From: Gemmobacter sp. 24YEA27
Lineage (GTDB): Bacteria > Pseudomonadota > Alphaproteobacteria > Rhodobacterales > Rhodobacteraceae
Assembly: GCF_030052995.1 (NCBI RefSeq)
Contig: NZ_JASJPW010000001.1
Location: 2,036,001-2,100,000, forward strand
Length of the DNA: 64,000 bases
Reading direction: 5' to 3'
Below, piece by piece: positions 35,153 to 43,794 of this stretch (its first letter is position 1; the number at the start of each line of letters is the position of its first letter). A program made the translations under genes and the position numbers. A model generated the notes under the pieces. The model did not search any database and had not been told where the DNA came from. It saw nothing but the letters and a program-made list of their open reading frames with translations.

Positions 35153-35563
35153 ATGTCCGCATCCGACACCCGTAAGCTGATCGAATCCTATTACACCGCT
35201 TTCAACGCGCTGAATCCCGAAGGTATGACAGCGCTTGTCAGTGAGGATATCGAACACCGCGTCAATGAAGGCGGCATCCGTCGGGGCCGCGAAAAATTCG
35301 CGGAGTTTGGCTCACATATGGGGGTCTCTTACCGCGAAGAGCTCAGGGATATCGTGATCTTCGTGACCGATGACGGCAGTCGCGCGGCGGCTGAATTCGT
35401 CGTTCATGGCGAATATCTGAAGACCGATCCGGGCCTGCCCGAGGCAAAGGGCCAGAAATACATCCTGCCGGCGGGGTCGTTTTTTGACGTGAAGGGCGGC
35501 AGGATCACCCGCATCACCACCTTCTACAACCTCAATGACTGGATCGAACAGGTCTCGAAATGA
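35153..35563 (+). CDS. NTF2-like / SnoaL-type protein
   Basis: This 136-residue protein has the cone-shaped NTF2-like pattern (KLIESYYTAFNALNPEGM, EDIEHRVNEGGIRRG, then the C-terminal ITRITTFYNLNDW). Members include ketosteroid isomerases and small hydrolases; the activity here is unknown. The ATG at 35153 follows GGGAGAGCC. It overlaps the next gene (an acetyltransferase) by four bases, so the two are coupled. Confidence 0.8.
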   Translation: MSASDTRKLIESYYTAFNALNPEGMTALVSEDIEHRVNEGGIRRGREKFAEFGSHMGVSYREELRDIVIFVTDDGSRAAAEFVVHGEYLKTDPGLPEAKGQKYILPAGSFFDVKGGRITRITTFYNLNDWIEQVSK

Positions 35564-36147
35564 GCCTGATCGTCCGCGCGCTGAAGGGGGCCGAGCTTGA
35601 GGCCGCGCTGGACGATATGGCGCGGCTTCGCATCACCGTGTTCCGCGCCTGGCCCTATCTCTATGACGGTACGCTCGATTACGAGCGCACCTATCTTCAG
35701 GCCTATCGCGACAGCCCGGGTGCGCTGTTGGTGGCGGCAATTGATGAGGGCAGGATCGTCGGCGCCTCGACCTCGGCGCCGATGGAGGATCATGCGGCTG
35801 AATTCGCCGAACCGATGCGCCAGACCGGCCTTGCGCTGGAAAAGATCCTCTATGGCGCGGAATCGGTCCTTTTGCCGGAATATCGGGGCAGGGGCGTCGG
35901 GCACCGTTTCTTTGACCTGCGCGAAGACCATGCCCGCAGCCTTGGTCGCAGCCATGTCGCATTCTGCTCGGTGATGCGCCCCGGGGATCACCCGCTGCGC
36001 CCTGACGCATATCGCAGCAATGACGCCTTCTGGACGAAACGCGGCTATGCACCGCTGCCGGGCGCCATCGCGCATTTCAGCTGGCGCGACCTCGGGGAGG
36101 ACAGCGATACTGAAAAACCACTGCAGTTCTGGATCCGCCAGCTCTGA
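35560..36147 (+). CDS. GNAT-family N-acetyltransferase
   Basis: This 195-residue protein has the acetyl-CoA binding pattern of GNAT enzymes (VLLPEYRGRGVGHRFFDLRE) and downstream DAFWTKRGYAPLPG. The acceptor is unknown. The start overlaps the end of the NTF2-like gene. About 180 bases without a gene follow before infA. The frame is intact. Confidence 0.82.
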   Translation: MSLIVRALKGAELEAALDDMARLRITVFRAWPYLYDGTLDYERTYLQAYRDSPGALLVAAIDEGRIVGASTSAPMEDHAAEFAEPMRQTGLALEKILYGAESVLLPEYRGRGVGHRFFDLREDHARSLGRSHVAFCSVMRPGDHPLRPDAYRSNDAFWTKRGYAPLPGAIAHFSWRDLGEDSDTEKPLQFWIRQL

Positions 36148-36331
36148 GCCGTCAGTTCTGAGGCGCCAGTACTGAACTGTCAGCGCGAAGGGCAGGCCGA
36201 AGAACCCGGCCCTTCGCGTGATCAGCCAGGCGCGCGAACCAGAAAGCCCTTGTAAACCCCTGGCACAAAGCGCATATGCCCGGGGCAGAAGGCCTGCGTT
36301 TCCCGCGGGCCCTTTCCTATTCGGAGTGAAC

Positions 36332-36550
36332 ATGGCCAAGGAAGACATTCTCGAATTCCCGGGTGTCGTGAAGGAACTCCTGCCCAATGCGACATTCAAG
36401 GTCGAACTCGATAATGGCCATGAACTGATCGCAACGATGGCAGGCAAGATGCGCAAGAACCGCATCCGTGTTCTGGCAGGCGACAAGGTCCAGGTGGAAA
36501 TGACACCCTACGACCTCTCGAAGGGCCGCATCAATTACCGCTTCAAGTAA
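36332..36550 (+). CDS. infA: Translation initiation factor IF-1
   Basis: This 72-residue S1-like protein ([48 protein letters not shown]) binds the ribosomal A site during initiation. Length is exactly that of bacterial IF-1. The ATG at 36332 has CGGAGTG upstream. It is followed by maf, an RNase G-like gene and yacG, a grouping I know from alphaproteobacteria. Confidence 0.97.
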   Translation: MAKEDILEFPGVVKELLPNATFKVELDNGHELIATMAGKMRKNRIRVLAGDKVQVEMTPYDLSKGRINYRFK

Positions 36551-36559
36551 GCTGTTATC

Positions 36560-37135
36560 TTGCGACTGATCCTCGGATCCGCCTCGCCGCGCCGCAAAGA
36601 GCTGTTGGCGCAAATGGGGATCACACCCGATCTCATTCTGCCTCCCGATATCGACGAGGATCCCCGCAAAGGCGAGCTGCCGCGCCCCTATGCGGCGCGT
36701 CTCGCGCGGGAAAAGGCGCTGGCGGTAGAGGCCGGGCCTGAAGATATCGTGCTTTGTGCCGATACGACAGTGGCGCTTGGGCGCCGCATTCTCGGCAAGC
36801 CCGCAGACGCGGTCGAAGCGGCCTCGTTTCTGGCGCTGCTCGGCGGGCGCCGCCATGAGGTGATCACTGCCATCGCTTTGCGCAAAGGCGCGCGGATCTG
36901 GGCGCGGGAAAGCGTCTCGGCGGTCAAGATGAAGCGGCTCTCGGATGATGAAATGAATGCCTATCTCGCCAGCGGTGACTGGCAGGGCAAGGCCGGCGGT
37001 TATGGCATACAAGGCCAAGCCGGCGCGTTCATTCCATGGATTTCAGGATCTTACAGCGGAATCATGGGCCTTCCGGTCGCCGAGACCGCACAGCTTTTGA
37101 CGGCGGCCGGCTACCCGGTCTGGAGGCAGGTATGA
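36560..37135 (+). CDS. maf: Maf-like nucleotide pyrophosphatase
   Basis: This 191-residue protein starts [20 protein letters not shown], the Maf signature, with [35 protein letters not shown] and YGIQGQAG. Maf proteins hydrolyse non-canonical nucleotides, dTTP or UTP, and affect division. The start is a TTG at 36560, nine bases after infA. It overlaps the RNase G-like gene by four bases. Confidence 0.93.
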   Translation: MRLILGSASPRRKELLAQMGITPDLILPPDIDEDPRKGELPRPYAARLAREKALAVEAGPEDIVLCADTTVALGRRILGKPADAVEAASFLALLGGRRHEVITAIALRKGARIWARESVSAVKMKRLSDDEMNAYLASGDWQGKAGGYGIQGQAGAFIPWISGSYSGIMGLPVAETAQLLTAAGYPVWRQV

Positions 37136-38172
37136 AGGGACGGGTTGTTCTTCTCGATCAGATAGACGGGCGCGAGGCGGCGGCATTGCTGGTTGACGGG
37201 ATCCTGGAAGAGATCGCGATCGATCCGGTCAGCTTCGATCTGGCACCGGGCGCGATCTGCCGTGCCATTGCCGACCGGCCGGTCAAGGGGCAGGGCGGCG
37301 TTTTTGTCAAACTCCCGGATGGCGCGCGCGGGTTTCTGCGCCAGGTCTCGGGCATTGCACCAGGCCAGAGGCTGATTGTCCAGGTGTCCGGCCCGGCCGA
37401 GCCCGGCAAGGCGCTGCCGGTCTCGATCCGTGTTCTGTTCAAATCCCGTTACGCAATTCTGACGCCAGGCGCGCCGGGGCTGAATGTCTCGCGCCGGATC
37501 CGCGATGAGGATCTGCGTGCAGAGCTTGACGCCCTTGCGGGCCGCGCGATGGCAGGGGCGGCGCCTGATCTCGGGCTGATCCTCCGTTCGGTCTGCGATG
37601 CCGCGGAACCCGAAGAAATCGCCGAAGATATTGCCAGTCTGCGCGGGTTGACCGAGGCTGTTCTGGCCGATCTCAATGGCGCGCCGGAACTCCTGGTCGA
37701 CGCGCCCGGGGCGCATGAGCTTGCCTGGCGCGACTGGGGCGATCCCGCACCTGATGAGGTGATCGAAGAGCCGGGCAGTTTTGCCGATTTTGGTGTGGCC
37801 GATCAGCTGGATGCGCTGACCGGGGCGCGGGTCGGTTTGCCGGGCGGTGGTCATATCTGGATCGAGCCCACCCGTGCCCTGGTGGCCGTTGATGTGAATA
37901 CCGGCCCCGACACCTCGCCGGCGGCCGCGCTGAAGATCAATATCGCCGCCGCGCGGGAACTGCCGCGTCAGCTGCGGCTGCGCGGCCTTGGCGGCCAGGT
38001 GGTGATCGACTTCGCGCCGATGCCCAAACGCGACCGCAATATCCTCGACCAGGTGATCCGCGCTTCCTTCAAGGGTGGCGGCGAGACGAGCCTGGCCGGC
38101 TGGAGCGGGCTTGGCCTGTTTGAGCTGACCCGCCGCAGGGAAGGCCTCGCGCTGAGTACGCTCTGGCCATGA
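37132..38172 (+). CDS. Ribonuclease E/G family protein, short form
   Basis: This 346-residue protein has the RNase E/G catalytic core ([15 protein letters not shown] stretch with [17 protein letters not shown], then [14 protein letters not shown], and [14 protein letters not shown] at the end), with the aspartates that bind magnesium. It is shorter than RNase E and RNase G and lacks the zinc link and long C-terminus. It would cut structured RNA. It overlaps maf and yacG by four bases each. Confidence 0.85.
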   Translation: MKGRVVLLDQIDGREAAALLVDGILEEIAIDPVSFDLAPGAICRAIADRPVKGQGGVFVKLPDGARGFLRQVSGIAPGQRLIVQVSGPAEPGKALPVSIRVLFKSRYAILTPGAPGLNVSRRIRDEDLRAELDALAGRAMAGAAPDLGLILRSVCDAAEPEEIAEDIASLRGLTEAVLADLNGAPELLVDAPGAHELAWRDWGDPAPDEVIEEPGSFADFGVADQLDALTGARVGLPGGGHIWIEPTRALVAVDVNTGPDTSPAAALKINIAAARELPRQLRLRGLGGQVVIDFAPMPKRDRNILDQVIRASFKGGGETSLAGWSGLGLFELTRRREGLALSTLWP

Positions 38173-38354
38173 CCTGTCCGATCTGCGGCAAAAAGACCGA
38201 AGCCGCCTCGCGTCCTTTTTGTTCAAAGCGCTGTGCCGATATCGATCTCGGGCGCTGGCTGGGCGATGGCTACCGGATCGGCGGTGCTGAGGATGATCCC
38301 GCAGCTGGCGCGTCAGAGACAGAGCCGACAACACCGCCGGATCGGGCTCACTGA
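38169..38354 (+). CDS. yacG: DNA gyrase inhibitor YacG (zinc ribbon)
   Basis: This 61-residue protein has the YacG zinc site (CPICGKKT, then FCSKRCADIDLGRWL) with four cysteines. YacG is reported to bind GyrB and restrain gyrase. The start overlaps the RNase G-like stop (ATGA). The C-terminus is acidic and disordered, as in relatives. Confidence 0.93.
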   Translation: MTCPICGKKTEAASRPFCSKRCADIDLGRWLGDGYRIGGAEDDPAAGASETEPTTPPDRAH

Positions 38355-39109
38355 CCGCAGAGCCTGGCGGCCCTTTGATGCGGGCACCGCCTGGCCGGGC
38401 GAGGGTGCAGGAGCCGCAGTCCGTGACGCCAGCGCAGTCACCCCCTCGCGGTGGCGTCATCGCCAGGCTGAAACTTTTCGCCCCTCATCTGATGTCTGCC
38501 CGGCTTTATGAGCCTCATATTCGGCCAGGCAACGGGATGGGGCGGACCAGCTCAGGAAAGCCGGATTACCGGTAAAGAGGCGACTGTCCCGGGCGCTTTG
38601 CTTTCCGGCGGAAAATGTCGCAGCTGCCAATCGCGGGTGCGAAACGTAGCTGGCTCTGTGGCGCCTCGGAACGGCCCGCGCTGTGAGGCACACCTCCTGC
38701 GCGCCTGGTCCCTCCCTCCGGCGCGCCCCAGGCCAGCGTCGGACACCCATATTGCCGCACCAGGTGCATCTCCTGAGCGAACGCCCGTCCCACCTGTGCC
38801 CGGACCGTTCTTTGTTGCGCCTGATATCTGAAGCCTGCTTCACGACCCTGCCGGAGTCGCGTTTCAGATCAGCCTGTCTGTGGAGACCGGCCCTTGCCAG
38901 ATCGCAGCTGCCATATCTGTCAGATTACCAGACTCGCTGAGCGCTTTGCGGCTGGCCTGCTGCGACGGCAAGGGTGGGGCTCAATGCTGGAGGCAAAATA
39001 TGCCGGTCAAAACATTGTTTCAGGACAATGATTTCGCCTTCTTGGAAACTTATTCGTTTTCCCTCTGGACAGCGCCTGACACACTCGGTATCACCCCGCC
39101 ACCAAGGTT
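38355..39109. other. 755-bp interval without a supported gene, ahead of tRNA-Phe
   Basis: Both strands contain only short overlapping frames with unusual, proline- and arginine-rich products. No domain, ribosome site or codon pattern supports any of them. The stretch may hold the tRNA promoter and remnants of older genes. Confidence 0.5.
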
Positions 39110-39185
39110 GCCCGGATAGCTCAGTTGGTAGAGCAGCGGATTGAAAATCCGCGTGTCGGCGGTTCAAATCCGTCTCCGGGCACCA
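39110..39185 (+). tRNA. tRNA-Phe (GAA)
   Basis: A full 76-base cloverleaf: acceptor GCCCGGA pairing with TCCGGGC, D-arm AGCTCAGTTGGTAGAGC, anticodon stem with GAA at 39143-39145, T-arm GGTTCAAATCC, discriminator A and encoded CCA. A tyrosine integrase gene faces it 74 bases downstream, so its 3' end is the likely attachment site of the island. Confidence 0.97.
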
Positions 39186-39258
39186 TCTTTTCAATGACTT
39201 ACACTATGTCGTTGTGTCGCCGTGTAAATCTGGCAACATGCGTGGCAACATTCGTGTT

Positions 39259-40260
39259 TCATTCTTGTTCCGTTCCGCGCTTGATTTGTGCAGCCTTTGC
39301 TCGCGCTTTTTGGCGCGCCGGACCCGCATACTTTGCCACCATCGCGCTGGTTTTGTGTCCGGTGATCGAAGCGATCAACTCGTCGCTGCATCCGGCCATT
39401 GCCAGTTCAGCAGCGGCGGCATAGCGCAGTCCGTGAATATCGTATTTCTCTGCGCCGATAGCCTCGCGCACCTGTCTGACAGCCTTTGCAGCTGGAAAAT
39501 ATGTGAGGGCGCGTCCTTGGGGCCCCCATGCGCAGATCGTAAGCCCAATGCGCGGTGTTCCGTCCAAGAGCGCCCTCAGGCGCGCGGTAAAAGGCACCCA
39601 CAGGCGCGCACCGGTCTTTCCCTGTGTGACATTGATCCCGTCGCCCTCGATATCGCTCCACCGCATTTTCAGCACATCCCCGATGCGCTGACCGGTGCCA
39701 AGTGCAAGCTCGAAGATCAGCAGTGCGCGCCCGGTGGCTTTGGCGCGATAGGCGTCGATCATGTCTTGCGGCCATGCCTCTCGAGGCGGTGCACCTGATT
39801 TCAGAAGGCTCACGCCTTTGGCCGGGTTATCCTCTCGCCAGCCCTGGTCAATCGCGTGCTCGAACAGGATCCGCAGCACCTGCACGATGTAATTGGCGAA
39901 TCGGACGGTTTCGGAGTTGGCATCGCGCGCCCGGATCACGTCCTTGCGCTGCATGCCGGACACGTCTAACGCTCCCAGCTTGCTTTTGATCCAGACCAGC
40001 ACCTTGTCATAGTCGCGCGCCGTGCGAGGGGCGAGGCCTCTGTAGCGAGGACTGGCGTGGTAGGATTGGATCAGAGCCGCAAATGTGCGCCCTGTAGCGG
40101 TCTGCGGTGCCACCAGTGCGCCGTTGAGGATCGCAGCGTATTCCAGCGCAAATTCCTTTGTGCCGGGCTCGGAGTTTATGCGCACGGTCTTCCAGCCGCG
40201 CCGCTGGAAATACAAGCCATTCGGCTTTTGGTAGACATGGGCGGGCAGGGCGCGCTTCAA
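39259..40260 (-). CDS. int: Tyrosine recombinase / phage integrase
   Basis: This 333-residue integrase has an N-terminal DNA-binding part, a SAM-like core domain (TFAALIQSYHASPRYRGL) and the catalytic domain with arginine in GTGQRIGDVLKMRW, HGLRY and the C-terminal GHKTSAMVAKYAG with the nucleophile tyrosine. It faces tRNA-Phe, whose 3' end it probably uses as attB. The start overlaps the upstream small gene by four bases. The frame is intact, so the recombinase might still work. Confidence 0.93.
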   Translation of the reverse strand: MKRALPAHVYQKPNGLYFQRRGWKTVRINSEPGTKEFALEYAAILNGALVAPQTATGRTFAALIQSYHASPRYRGLAPRTARDYDKVLVWIKSKLGALDVSGMQRKDVIRARDANSETVRFANYIVQVLRILFEHAIDQGWREDNPAKGVSLLKSGAPPREAWPQDMIDAYRAKATGRALLIFELALGTGQRIGDVLKMRWSDIEGDGINVTQGKTGARLWVPFTARLRALLDGTPRIGLTICAWGPQGRALTYFPAAKAVRQVREAIGAEKYDIHGLRYAAAAELAMAGCSDELIASITGHKTSAMVAKYAGPARQKARAKAAQIKRGTEQE

Positions 40261-40445
40261 CGGCTGAAATCCACCATGTCAAAGGCATCGGGTTTGCCGC
40301 CTTGCGATCCGGGCGGGATGATCTCCATGAGGCCGGTGTTGGTATCCCACTGCACCTTGCAGCCCATGGCAATCATTTCCTTCATCACGGCGAGTCTTTC
40401 GCTCGGCTTCACTGTCGGCCTGATCTGCTGATGCGCCCCCATCAT
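40257..40445 (-). CDS. Small phage-type protein upstream of integrase
   Basis: This 62-residue protein (MMGAHQQIRPTVKPSERLAV, then GCKVQWDTNTGLMEIIPPG) has no family I recognise. It starts at one of two adjacent ATG codons with AGGGGG-like bases upstream and overlaps the integrase start (ATGA), so the two are coupled. Small basic genes in this position are sometimes excisionases, but no helix-turn-helix is evident. Confidence 0.6.
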   Translation of the reverse strand: MMGAHQQIRPTVKPSERLAVMKEMIAMGCKVQWDTNTGLMEIIPPGSQGGKPDAFDMVDFSR

Positions 40446-40657
40446 CCGCCCCCTTTCTCTTGCGCGGCGGCGCGGGCGAGGCGCCAAGCGAGGACTGGCA
40501 GCCAAATCAGCAGGATCAGCGGGAAGGCGACCCAGTTCGTCGGCATCCACCAGACGATCTTGCGCCGCGAAACCCGAGTGTTGCCGAAGAAGAACGGTAT
40601 GCCATTCTCTCGCCAGAACAGAGGGATATTGAAACGGCCGCGTTCGAAATAGTACAT
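40442..40657 (-). CDS. Small single-pass membrane protein
   Basis: This 71-residue protein has a basic N-terminus and one hydrophobic segment (WVAFPLILLIWLPVLAWRLA). The function is unknown. It overlaps the next gene by four bases and lies in a tight minus-strand run typical of phage early genes. Confidence 0.55.
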   Translation of the reverse strand: MYYFERGRFNIPLFWRENGIPFFFGNTRVSRRKIVWWMPTNWVAFPLILLIWLPVLAWRLARAAAQEKGGG

Positions 40658-40660
40658 CCC

Positions 40661-40861
40661 CTATTCCCCCATCTTCGCGAGCGCGGCGCGGCGACGTTGC
40701 TGGCGCGTCTCATGATGGATCTGAGCCGGCTTCTTTGCCGCCCTGGCCTGCGCGCGGTGCGCTTTGCCCTGGCCGGACTCTGGGGTGTCAAATTCCCACA
40801 TCGGCAAGTCGTCTATTACAATGGTGGCCAAGGGCTGCTTTTCCCGTTCCAGCCCGCTCAT
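40661..40861 (-). CDS. Small hydrophilic phage-type protein
   Basis: This 66-residue protein (MSGLEREKQPLATIVIDDLP, then a basic C-terminus HHETRQQRRRAAL) has no recognised family. I chose the ATG at 40861, which overlaps the preceding gene's stop (ATGA); a longer frame to 40939 would overlap that gene widely. The lysine- and arginine-rich tail might bind nucleic acid. Confidence 0.55.
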   Translation of the reverse strand: MSGLEREKQPLATIVIDDLPMWEFDTPESGQGKAHRAQARAAKKPAQIHHETRQQRRRAALAKMGE

Positions 40862-41211
40862 CCCTGCATCCCCCGATAGGCGCGGAGGATGGCGAGAAGC
40901 CAGGCGCGGGCAGGGCAAGACAGCCCGGCGTAAATCCATCTGTTCAGATACACCTCTGCCTGATAGCCGCCGGCGTCTTCGTCCTCCATCAAATTGAAGT
41001 GGCAGTCTTTGCTCAGTAGGGCCTCATGCAGTGCTTTCGCGGCGTCGAGGGAGCCATTATAGGCGAGGAACACGGAATTGCGCTGCTCAGCCGTAAGCCC
41101 TGTCTTGTAAGCCCAATGCCCGCTTACCACACTGCATCCGTGGAATATTGCCTCTGGAAGCGCTCCCGCTTCCACCGCGGCGATCAGGTCATCAAGCGCG
41201 CGGTCAGTCAT
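40858..41211 (-). CDS. Phage-type hypothetical protein
   Basis: This 117-residue protein begins TDRALDDLIAAVEAGALPEA and includes FLAYNGSLDAAKALHEALL and GGYQAEVYLNRWIYAG. It is the kind of small protein often seen in Rhodobacterales prophages next to other early genes; the function is unknown. It is followed by overlapping small genes on the same strand. The frame is intact. Confidence 0.65.
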   Translation of the reverse strand: MTDRALDDLIAAVEAGALPEAIFHGCSVVSGHWAYKTGLTAEQRNSVFLAYNGSLDAAKALHEALLSKDCHFNLMEDEDAGGYQAEVYLNRWIYAGLSCPARAWLLAILRAYRGMQG

Positions 41212-41480
41212 TCCCCGCCTCCATGTCTTTGGCGCGGGATAGGATGGCGTCTCTGACGATCTCGCGCGCGGAGCCGATTTGCGGCTGTGACAGGGGCCGC
41301 ATCCATCAGGTTAAGCGCCATCCGCATCCCCTCAGCCACCTTGGCCCGGTCGCGGGCGTCACGCTCTGCGGTCAGGCGGGCGATCTCGGCTTGGGCGTCA
41401 GAGAAGCGCACATACTCGCCATCATCGTACGTATACATCCAATATTCATCGTATTCGCCATTCTGGTCATACCGCTGCAT
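41204..41480 (-). pseudogene. Phage-type hypothetical protein, probable frameshift
   Basis: The frame from 41480 (MQRYDQNGEYDEYWMYTYDDG, then AQAEIARLTAERDARDRAK) is well formed for about 60 residues and then becomes arginine-rich nonsense (DRQRRHPIPRQ) to a stop at 41208. Another frame in the same bases reads REIVRDAILSRAKDMEAGND and stops at 41204, overlapping the next gene's start. The change falls at CGCGCGCGAG and requires one extra or two missing bases. Function unknown; coiled coil likely. Confidence 0.5.
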
Positions 41481-41736
41481 TCCGCCCCTCCTTCCGTTTG
41501 TCGTGAGAGGCTAGGGCGTCGCGCAAATCCTCGGCGCTATCCAAGAGAATGCCCAATTCACTCTCGGTGTTTTCGAGATAGTTGAGGCCCCGCCGTCCTG
41601 CCTTCGCCAGCTCATCCTCTCCCGCCCGGGCCTCGGTGAGTTGGGCGGTCAGGATGGTCTTTTCTTCGTTCAGCGCGTCGGCCTCCAAGACAAAGCTGTC
41701 CCGTTCCGCCGTCAAGCGACTTGCCGCCGCCCTCAC
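41467..41736 (-). CDS. Coiled-coil phage-type protein, possibly truncated at its N-terminus
   Basis: This frame of up to 89 residues (RLTAERDSFVLEADALNEEK, then ILLDSAEDLRDALASHDKRK) is rich in E, L and A and probably forms a coiled coil. The function is unknown. Right upstream the plus strand carries the start of another phage gene, with no room for a promoter, so this may be the point where two phage segments were joined and its true N-terminus lost. Confidence 0.5.
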   Translation of the reverse strand: MRAAASRLTAERDSFVLEADALNEEKTILTAQLTEARAGEDELAKAGRRGLNYLENTESELGILLDSAEDLRDALASHDKRKEGRNAAV

Positions 41737-41746
41737 CGCGCAGCCC

Positions 41747-42388
41747 GTGGCGCAGGAGCCGGTCGCGAATGATCCGCATCGTTTTGCCGTGGTGCACTCT
41801 GACTACAGTCGCCCGTTCCTACTTGGCGCTTACCCCACGCTTGGGAATGCGGTCAAAGCGCAGTGCGGCAGTCCTGAAAAATGGCACATCTTCGAGCGGC
41901 ACCTCGCCCATCCCGCCACCCCCGCGCCGGTAGAGGCGGGGCTGATCCGCGACGCGGCCCGCTATCGCTGGCTGCGTGAGCGTGATGTGGATGCCATCGA
42001 TAAGGGCGGCGTGTTCGCGGGCATGACGCCTCAGAACGTGGTGCTGTCTCTCGAAGATCTCGACGCTGCTGTTGATGCAGCCCGCGCCCAATCCGCCCCT
42101 GTGGGCGAGAAGCCGGTCGCCCCTGATCAGGCCTGTGCTTGCTGCGGCTATTTCTTCAATGACATCAACCCCTGTAAATGCGGTCAACGCCTTCCGTTCC
42201 TGCATGACGCGATGCTGGGGAAGTTCGACCGCAAGGACGGACCGCCGCGCTTCAATGCGCTTTATGACCGACTGGAAAGCCTGGGCCGCTATGCGCAGCG
42301 TCTGCGCTTCAACACCGCGCTGTCGGCCGGGCGCCTTCCCGAGGAAATCGACGCCTATCTGGGCGAGCGCAGGGAGATGAGACCATGA
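41747..42388 (+). CDS. Phage-type hypothetical protein, possibly 5'-truncated
   Basis: This protein (213 residues from the GTG at 41747) includes HRFAVVHSDYSRPFLLGAYP, YRWLRERDVDAIDKGGVF, LEDLDAAVDAARA, a cysteine cluster CACCGYFFNDINPCKCG that could bind zinc, and a helical C-terminus. No ribosome site lies before 41747. Sequence upstream in this frame is the antisense of the facing gene, which suggests the 5' end was cut at a rearrangement. It overlaps the next gene by four bases. Confidence 0.6.
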   Translation: MAQEPVANDPHRFAVVHSDYSRPFLLGAYPTLGNAVKAQCGSPEKWHIFERHLAHPATPAPVEAGLIRDAARYRWLRERDVDAIDKGGVFAGMTPQNVVLSLEDLDAAVDAARAQSAPVGEKPVAPDQACACCGYFFNDINPCKCGQRLPFLHDAMLGKFDRKDGPPRFNALYDRLESLGRYAQRLRFNTALSAGRLPEEIDAYLGERREMRP

Positions 42389-42540
42389 GCGCCGTGGATC
42401 TGCTGCCGTGCCCGTTCTGCGGGGGTGATGCAATTACAACCACCTCAGTCGTAGATGATCAGGTTTTGCACGCGCATTGCACCATCACGCCATGCAGTCT
42501 GCCTGAGACTGCTGGCGCCTGTCGACGCGATGCACGCTGA
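42385..42540 (+). CDS. Lar-like zinc-ribbon protein, apparently shortened
   Basis: This 51-residue protein starts MSAVDLLPCPFCGGDA, the opening of Lar-family restriction alleviation and related phage zinc ribbons, with later cysteines in HCTITPC. The usual ending with a W-N-R motif is missing; it ends in CRRDAR. It overlaps the next small gene by 11 bases. It is too short for most gene finders. Confidence 0.55.
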   Translation: MSAVDLLPCPFCGGDAITTTSVVDDQVLHAHCTITPCSLPETAGACRRDAR

Positions 42541-42769
42541 CGCCGCCAGCCCGGCGCCTGATGACCGTGATCCAGCGACCAAGCAGAGACATGCGGTGGC
42601 GGCATGGACCAAGCTGGAAAACTGGCTGGGGCAGGGCGACAAGATTTCCGCTGGCATGACTAAGCGCGTGGTTCTGGATGATGTGCTCTGTGCAGATCCG
42701 GCTGGACTCATCGAGAGCTTGCGCGATGTGTCGCACGGGCTCAAAGGGCGAAAGTTCCCCAGAATCTAA
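42530..42769 (+). CDS. Small phage-type hypothetical protein
   Basis: This 79-residue protein (MHADAASPAPDDRDPATKQR, then AWTKLENWLGQGDKISAGMT and ESLRDVSHGL) has no family I recognise. It follows the Lar-like gene with a short overlap and is ahead of a good terminator. The frame and codon use look genuine. Confidence 0.55.
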   Translation: MHADAASPAPDDRDPATKQRHAVAAWTKLENWLGQGDKISAGMTKRVVLDDVLCADPAGLIESLRDVSHGLKGRKFPRI

Positions 42770-42833
42770 ATGCTTGACGATGAGTCCAGAATTTGCCATT
42801 TTGGCATAATCGCGGGTCGAGTTCCGCAGGTGA

Positions 42834-42870
42834 GCGCCCGGAGGAGAAATCCCGCCGGGCGCTTCTCATT
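42834..42870 (+). terminator. Terminator at the end of the plus-strand phage cassette
   Basis: GCGCCCGG pairs with CCGGGCGC around AGGAGAAATCCCG and is followed by TTCTCATTTT. It lies 65 bases after the last plus-strand gene and just before a facing minus-strand gene, so it may serve both. Confidence 0.6.
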
Positions 42871-43044
42871 TTAGCCTCGGTGCCCGCTCTCGCGATTTGC
42901 CCCGCCAGCATTGGGCTCGTTCGTGCGAGGAGCCTTGTTCGGGTTGAAGGGCTGGGCAGCGTTGCCCATCTTCTGTTTCTGCGCCTCTTCCTCGACGTTG
43001 AACTTCGTATTCTCGGCTTCCTTGTCGAAATCGGGTTTTGTCAT
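42871..43044 (-). CDS. Small hydrophilic protein of unknown function
   Basis: This 57-residue protein (MTKPDFDKEAENTKFNVEEE, then AQPFNPNKAPRTNEP) is acidic to neutral and probably disordered. The strong ribosome site TAGGAGG lies eight bases before the ATG at 43044, which is the main support. I do not recognise a family. From 43045 to 43503 I see no supported gene on either strand. Confidence 0.55.
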   Translation of the reverse strand: MTKPDFDKEAENTKFNVEEEAQKQKMGNAAQPFNPNKAPRTNEPNAGGANRESGHRG

Positions 43045-43794
43045 AGCGTCCTCCTATCGATGTGAGGTCAACCAGATCGCACAGCCAAGGGTTCCGAAAA
43101 GTCTGATCACGTTTTCATGGGCCCGCACCTCCCTCGGCCACTCCGTCAACCGGAACATCTCCGATGGGCCACAGTCATGGAACCGTCCAGATGCTCACCG
43201 ACCACGGTCACGCTCTGTTCGGTGTTGATCGCCTTTGCGGGCCGACTATTCGTGACGGTGGCTTTGGTTGTGACCTTGATGGCGGAGGCGGCGGCGATGG
43301 AAGCCGCCTGGGCCGGTAGCGCCGGAATCTGCGAGGCATTCCGTTCATCCTTCCTGTTCGGTTGGAGCGAGTAGCGATTACCTCGAAGTCTGCCACGAGC
43401 GCTGAAGGAGTCAAACTTTGTTAAGGGCTGATGCGGGCCCGCAGGCCGCGAATGCGGGCAATCGGGCTTGCACAACATATATCAACGCAAGAAGATCTCG
43501 GGATTATTGGACTATGAGCACGGGCAGTTTGGTGCCTGCAAGAACTTCTGCTGCCTGGCTGCCCAAAAGCAGCTTTGTTAAGCCTCGCCTGCCTCGCGAC
43601 CCAATGACAATCAGATCGCAGCCCAAATCCTCGGCTTTCTCGTAAATTGCTACTGCCGGGGTGTCAATCGGCATCCAAACGGGCCCCCTGATCGGCGTCC
43701 AAAAGTAACCCCTTCGGCGCGCGGGTGAGCAGGCCCGTGGCGGCGTAGCTTTTCAGCTTGCGCAGCCGACGCGGGCCTGCGTTTTGGAGGGTGT

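Noticed and set aside
38375..38940. Several short frames between yacG and tRNA-Phe
   Set aside because: Cys/Arg/Pro-rich, mutually overlapping, no ribosome sites.
40257..41736. A defence island or CRISPR-like array in the small-gene cassette
   Set aside because: No direct repeats with spacers and no known defence domains; the genes look like ordinary phage early genes.
43146..43478. Minus-strand frame of 110 codons between the small acidic gene and the usp fragment
   Set aside because: The last 60 residues look somewhat protein-like, but the start is poor, there is no family match and no ribosome site; not enough support.
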